Below are positions 22,924 to 26,434 of a DNA stretch of 26,434 nucleotides, piece by piece; position 1 is the first letter of the stretch; every line of letters begins with the position of its first letter. The DNA lies in NCBI GenBank assembly GCA_900551325.1, contig URVM01000033.1, forward strand, positions 1 to 26,434, in the 5' to 3' direction. Source of the DNA: an uncultured Eubacteriales bacterium. Lineage in GTDB: Bacteria; Bacillota; Clostridia; Lachnospirales; Cellulosilyticaceae. Under the pieces are notes generated by a model. It made no database searches. It was not told the DNA's origin and saw only the letters and a list, made by a program, of their open reading frames with translations. A program made the translations under genes and the position numbers.

Positions 22924-23030
22924 AAATAGGGCTATCATAAATTAACCTTTAAATACACTAAATAGTTTATTAAATAATTTCTTTAATACTATTTCTGGTA
23001 TTTATGTTGAATTTTATGATAGCCCCATTT
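22924..23030. repeat. 107-bp imperfect palindrome between convergent genes
   Basis: The outer arms GGGCTATCATAAA (from 22928) and TTTATGATAGCCC (up to about 23026) pair with one mismatch in 17 positions, and the interior continues to pair imperfectly (TAAATAC...GTATTTA and AAATAGT...ACTATTT). It may simply terminate hlyIII and the DUF975 gene, but it is two to three times longer than other terminators here and could be a small non-autonomous palindromic element. Confidence 0.6.
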
Positions 23031-23056
23031 CTATGCTTTTAAATAACTCTAAAATA

Positions 23057-23632
23057 TTATTGATTAGCTAGTCGTCTATAAGCATTGCCTGTAGTTACCT
23101 GCATATATGGTACTAGCCAAAAGAAGCCTATTCCTAAAGTTAATACTGATAATATTCCCCATCCTAAGAAGGATAAATCAAGAATAAATAAATTCATCTT
23201 ATAGCCTTGCGTAATATGCTTACTTTCATTTAATGCTTCACGAATTCCTATATCAGGATTATCTGCAAGAATATAAAAACACATAGAATAACTATATGCT
23301 TTAATAATACCTGGTATAATTAATAATAAAGACCATAATAATATCCATAATTGTTGCCATAATAAGAGGCCTAAAGCATTAATAAAGTTTCTAAATCCAG
23401 AAAATGCATCTTCTATAGTTACCTTTTCCCTATCAATAACTTTTAAGCTAATTATTGCATAAGTTAATATAACTGATCCAACTATTAGCCAATAGGCAAG
23501 CATTCCTATATAAGGTATGTATTGTATACCTATCATTATAATTGTAACTAATAAAAAAATCCCCCCAATAACACCCCATCTACCTCTTAACTGCTCTTTA
23601 CTTTGAGTTTTTAATTCTTCACGTGTAAACAT
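23057..23632 (-). CDS. DUF975 family integral membrane protein
   Basis: The 191-residue protein matches DUF975: the N-terminal soluble start FTREELKTQSKEQLRGRWG, then about five to six hydrophobic segments, the conserved loop KVIDREKVTIEDAFSGFRNF, LLIIPGIIKAYSYSMCFYILADNPDIG, and a final helix ending TTGNAYRRL. The function of the family is not known; it is common in clostridia and lactobacilli. The start follows GGGGAGGGG. No operon partner is close: the next gene upstream (csp) ends with its own terminator. Confidence 0.88.
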   Translation of the reverse strand: MFTREELKTQSKEQLRGRWGVIGGIFLLVTIIMIGIQYIPYIGMLAYWLIVGSVILTYAIISLKVIDREKVTIEDAFSGFRNFINALGLLLWQQLWILLWSLLLIIPGIIKAYSYSMCFYILADNPDIGIREALNESKHITQGYKMNLFILDLSFLGWGILSVLTLGIGFFWLVPYMQVTTGNAYRRLANQ

Positions 23633-23710
23633 TTAATCCCCTCCCCTAACACAAATTTTAAATATTTTAGTACATTAATTAATGTATTACCCACTACCCT
23701 AAAATATGAT

Positions 23711-23748
23711 ATAAATAAAAAAACCTATAGATTAAATCTATAGGTTTT
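23711..23748 (-). terminator. Terminator after csp
   Basis: AAAACCTATAGAT and ATCTATAGGTTTT pair over 13 bp around TTA; the minus strand continues TTTATTTAT. It begins ten bases after the csp stop. Confidence 0.9.
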
Positions 23749-23758
23749 ATAACTGAAA

Positions 23759-23956
23759 TTATTTACGAACAACGTTAGCAGCTTGTGGTCCTCTGTTTCC
23801 TTCAACGATGTCGAATTCAACTGTTTGACCTTCTTCTAATGTTTTGAATCCTTCTGATTGGATAGCTGTGAAATGTACGAATACATCATCTCCATCTTCT
23901 CTTTCAATGAATCCAAATCCTTTTTCTGCGTTAAACCATTTAACTTTACCTACCAT
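23759..23956 (-). CDS. Cold shock protein, CspA family
   Basis: This 65-residue single cold-shock domain binds single-stranded RNA and DNA and helps translation at low temperature or in stationary phase. RNP1 is KGFGFI (12-17) and RNP2 is VFVHF (25-29), with the aromatic W8 and F9 also in place; the length and the ending RGPQAANVVRK are typical. The start follows AAGGAGG. The mRNA should have a folded leader of about 120 bases from the promoter at 24083-24111, as many csp genes do. Confidence 0.97.
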   Translation of the reverse strand: MVGKVKWFNAEKGFGFIEREDGDDVFVHFTAIQSEGFKTLEEGQTVEFDIVEGNRGPQAANVVRK

Positions 23957-23990
23957 TTGCTAGGCCTCCTTATAAAAAAAAGTTACTGCT

Positions 23991-24029
23991 AAAACACTGT
24001 ACTACAAAACGCTTTCGGTCCAGTGTTTT
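23991..24029 (-). promoter_or_regulatory. Hairpin in the csp 5' leader
   Basis: AAAACACTG and CAGTGTTTT pair over 9 bp around a 21-base loop in the untranslated leader, 35 bases before the start codon; flanking TTAC and GTAA can extend it. A temperature-sensitive fold is known for E. coli cspA leaders; whether this one changes with temperature is unknown. Confidence 0.55.
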
Positions 24030-24082
24030 GTGTAACATGCGGCCTACCTTCGTTTAATTCCAATATTTTAACTTACATAATT

Positions 24083-24111
24083 AGGATATCATATGCGTCA
24101 TAAATAATCAA
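24083..24111 (-). promoter_or_regulatory. Promoter of csp
   Basis: TTGATT (24111-24106), a 17-base spacer and TATCCT (24088-24083). It predicts a start near 24076 and a leader of about 120 bases. Confidence 0.6.
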
Positions 24112-24114
24112 GCG

Positions 24115-24145
24115 ATTTGCATGCATTTTTTTGTACAATTTGCAT
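24115..24145. repeat. Direct repeats of ATTTGCAT upstream of the csp promoter
   Basis: The octamer occurs at 24115-24122 and 24138-24145, 23 bp apart, just upstream of the -35 box, with further TGCAT boxes between and beyond. It could be a regulator site or AT-rich chance. Confidence 0.4.
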
Positions 24146-24234
24146 TAAATGCATTCAATTCATACAAAAACCTTATTAGTTTTCTTTAAATTTATTTATA
24201 AATCACTCAATAATTTGTGGTATTTATGGTTATC

Positions 24235-24972
24235 TTATAATCTAGTAAAAACTTCTATACTTTCTTTAATAGGTTTTCCTTCTTCATTTATAGTAAATAA
24301 ATATAATTTCTTATCTACTATCCAAAAATATAATTTAACTTTTTCACTTCTATTATCTTGTTGTCTATAGATAATTAAACTATTAGGAGATAATATAATA
24401 TATCCTTGCTTGTCCCATAAAGAATCTAAGTAATTATCTCTATGTGTATATGAATTAAAAGCTAGCTTATGTCCTATTTTAGAAATCCATTCCCCTTGAA
24501 TAAGTTCTTTAGCCACTTGATTAGATTCTACTAAGTCATATTTCAAAAAAGGAGCTGTCTTACCAAATAAAATACTCTGCACCTGTCTATCTTTTCCTAT
24601 AGTATAGATAATATAATCTGTTGCTACACCATAGTGATTTTCTTTTCCATATAAAATTTGAATTGTATGCTTCCTAGTGCTAATCCAGTCTACTGGATAA
24701 ATCTCATAAACTCTATCTATTGAATCTCCTATTTGAATACTATCAACTGCAAATCCTCTTCTATTTATTAAAATTTCAATGACCTGATTGTTCTCTGTAA
24801 GCTTCATATCTATTCCACTAGATTTTAAATTTCTAGGTAAACTATCATAATCATATCCAATATAGTCCTTCATATTACTAGGTATACCTTTACCTTTTAG
24901 ATAACTCGTATTCACTAATACTATAAAAATACTTATTATTAAATAGCCTATAAAGATTTTTTCTTTTTTCAT
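24235..24972 (-). CDS. Unrecognised protein with N-terminal membrane anchor (245 aa)
   Basis: The N-terminus MKKEKIFIGYLIISIFIVLV is a signal or anchor segment without a lipobox Cys; the remaining ~220 residues should be outside the cell. The central part INRRGFAVDSIQIGDSIDRV, followed by YEIYPVDW, has the look of a small repeat found in clostridial surface and lipoproteins (a strand, then IGDS and a helix), and YGVATDYIIYTIGKDRQVQSI resembles the strand that follows it in those proteins. The last third is beta-rich (YIILSPNSLIIYRQQDN, KLYFWIVDKKLYLFTI). I do not recognise a named family. The start follows GGGGGG. The gene is monocistronic with a palindrome-bearing promoter. Confidence 0.75.
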   Translation of the reverse strand: MKKEKIFIGYLIISIFIVLVNTSYLKGKGIPSNMKDYIGYDYDSLPRNLKSSGIDMKLTENNQVIEILINRRGFAVDSIQIGDSIDRVYEIYPVDWISTRKHTIQILYGKENHYGVATDYIIYTIGKDRQVQSILFGKTAPFLKYDLVESNQVAKELIQGEWISKIGHKLAFNSYTHRDNYLDSLWDKQGYIILSPNSLIIYRQQDNRSEKVKLYFWIVDKKLYLFTINEEGKPIKESIEVFTRL

Positions 24973-25000
24973 TTGTTATCCCCCCTGACTAAGTTGTATT

Positions 25001-25031
25001 AGTATAACACAATTGTAAAATATTTACAATT
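25001..25031 (-). promoter_or_regulatory. Promoter with palindromic operator-like site for the unknown anchored protein
   Basis: TTGTAA (25029-25024), a 17-base spacer and TATACT (25006-25001). A perfect inverted repeat AATTGTAAA-ATA-TTTACAATT (25011-25031) covers the -35 box and most of the spacer, as a repressor site would. Confidence 0.6.
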
Positions 25032-25080
25032 ATTAGAAAGAGGTTTAACATTACTTTAACCACCAATATATATGATTAAA

Positions 25081-25141
25081 TAAAAAACATACTTACTAAG
25101 GAATAGATATAACTAATCAACTTCTACTTAGTAAGTATGTT
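25081..25141 (-). terminator. Second terminator downstream of the rRNA operon
   Basis: AACATACTTACTAAG and CTTAGTAAGTATGTT pair over 15 bp around a 26-base loop, and the minus strand runs on into TTTTATTT. It backs up the terminator at 25164-25196. Confidence 0.75.
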
Positions 25142-25163
25142 CTTATCAAATAACTATTTACAA

Positions 25164-25196
25164 ACAAAAAAGTGTAAGATTTTCATCTTACACTTT
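25164..25196 (-). terminator. First terminator of the rRNA operon, after tRNA-Tyr
   Basis: AAAGTGTAAGAT and ATCTTACACTTT pair over 12 bp around a 4-base loop, followed by a T-run on the minus strand. It starts five bases beyond the tRNA 3' end. Confidence 0.9.
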
Positions 25197-25201
25197 CAGC
25201 A

Positions 25202-25283
25202 TGGAGGGAGAAGGATTCGAACCTTCGAAGGCGGTGCCAACAGATTTACAGTCTGCCCCCTTTGGCCACTCGGGAACCCCTCC
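25202..25283 (-). tRNA. tRNA-Tyr (anticodon GTA)
   Basis: The acceptor arm pairs GGAGGGG with TCCCTCC (one G-U) and has discriminator A. The anticodon loop CTGTAAA gives GTA at 25247-25249. The long variable arm (class II) and T-arm GGTTCGAATCC are typical of bacterial tRNA-Tyr. The CCA end is not encoded; TGC follows. It lies seven bases after the 5S gene in the rRNA operon. Confidence 0.96.
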
Positions 25284-25290
25284 TTATAAA

Positions 25291-25406
25291 TTTGGCAGCC
25301 ACCTACTCTCCCGGTCCGTCTCCAGACAAGTACCATCGGCCGACTAGGTCTTAACCTACGTGTTCGGTATGGGAACGGGTGTGTCCCCTAGTCGCATCGC
25401 CACCAA
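25291..25406 (-). rRNA. rrf: 5S ribosomal RNA
   Basis: The minus strand shows the 5S hallmarks TTTGGTGGCGATGCG at the 5' end, CCCGTTCCCATACCGAACAC in loop A-B-C, and GAGAGTAGGTGGCTGCCAAA at the 3' end, which pairs with the 5' end. Ends are placed by this pairing and may be off by one or two bases. Confidence 0.95.
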
Positions 25407-25476
25407 AAATTTTATGAGTATTAAGTTGCCTTATACTCTCAAAAACAAATACTGCAATCAATTCACCTGTTTTTTT

Positions 25477-26434
<958 letters not shown>

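Overview
The window is low-GC chromosomal DNA from what looks like an anaerobic, spore-forming Firmicute of the class Clostridia. The clues are AT-rich spacers, strong AGGAGG-type ribosome binding sites, a methionine T-box, a YabE-like G5/3D protein beside rsmA, DUF1836 and DUF975 proteins, an ATP-type PEP carboxykinase and a CotE-like coat chitinase. A Lachnospirales/Cellulosilyticum-like origin is my guess; the sequence shown does not prove it.

Layout. (1) 1-586: the 5' part of an unrecognised minus-strand gene ending in tandem proline-rich repeats. (2) 671-3538: an aromatic amino acid operon on the minus strand (promoter, leader ORF, terminator, aroF-type DAHP synthase, pheA, ridA). (3) 3528-8915: minus-strand housekeeping genes: rsmA, a yabE-like gene, tatD, an NT5C-like phosphatase, a small coiled-coil protein and an Eis-type acetyltransferase. 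(4) 9069-10436: a plus-strand peroxiredoxin-like/GH18 fusion, then metG and a Nudix gene on the minus strand. (5) 13410-17706: a Met T-box controlling metNIQ and an M20 amidohydrolase. (6) 17720-24972: an APC permease, PH-domain protein, pckA, DUF1836 protein, hemolysin III, DUF975 protein, csp and an unknown anchored protein. (7) 25081-26434: the end of an rRNA operon on the minus strand (23S 3' part, 5S, tRNA-Tyr, two terminators).

The best find is upstream of aroF. A consensus sigma-A promoter, whose -35 box lies in the last codons of rsmA, drives a transcript that first encodes a 40-residue peptide. Twelve of residues 11-30 of this peptide are Phe, Tyr or Trp. A Rho-independent terminator follows, ahead of aroF. 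The end of the leader ORF can pair either with an earlier leader segment or with the terminator loop and 3' arm. This is the architecture of ribosome-mediated attenuation (as in pheL and trpL of enterobacteria), which is not what one expects in Firmicutes, where T-boxes or TRAP usually sense aromatic amino acids.

In the methionine region the logic is coherent: a T-box with an AUG specifier and a UGGU tRNA-end contact controls an importer plus a hydrolase that may free methionine from an N-acyl form. Elsewhere the usual metG-tatD-yabE-rnmV-rsmA order is broken up, and rnmV is missing.
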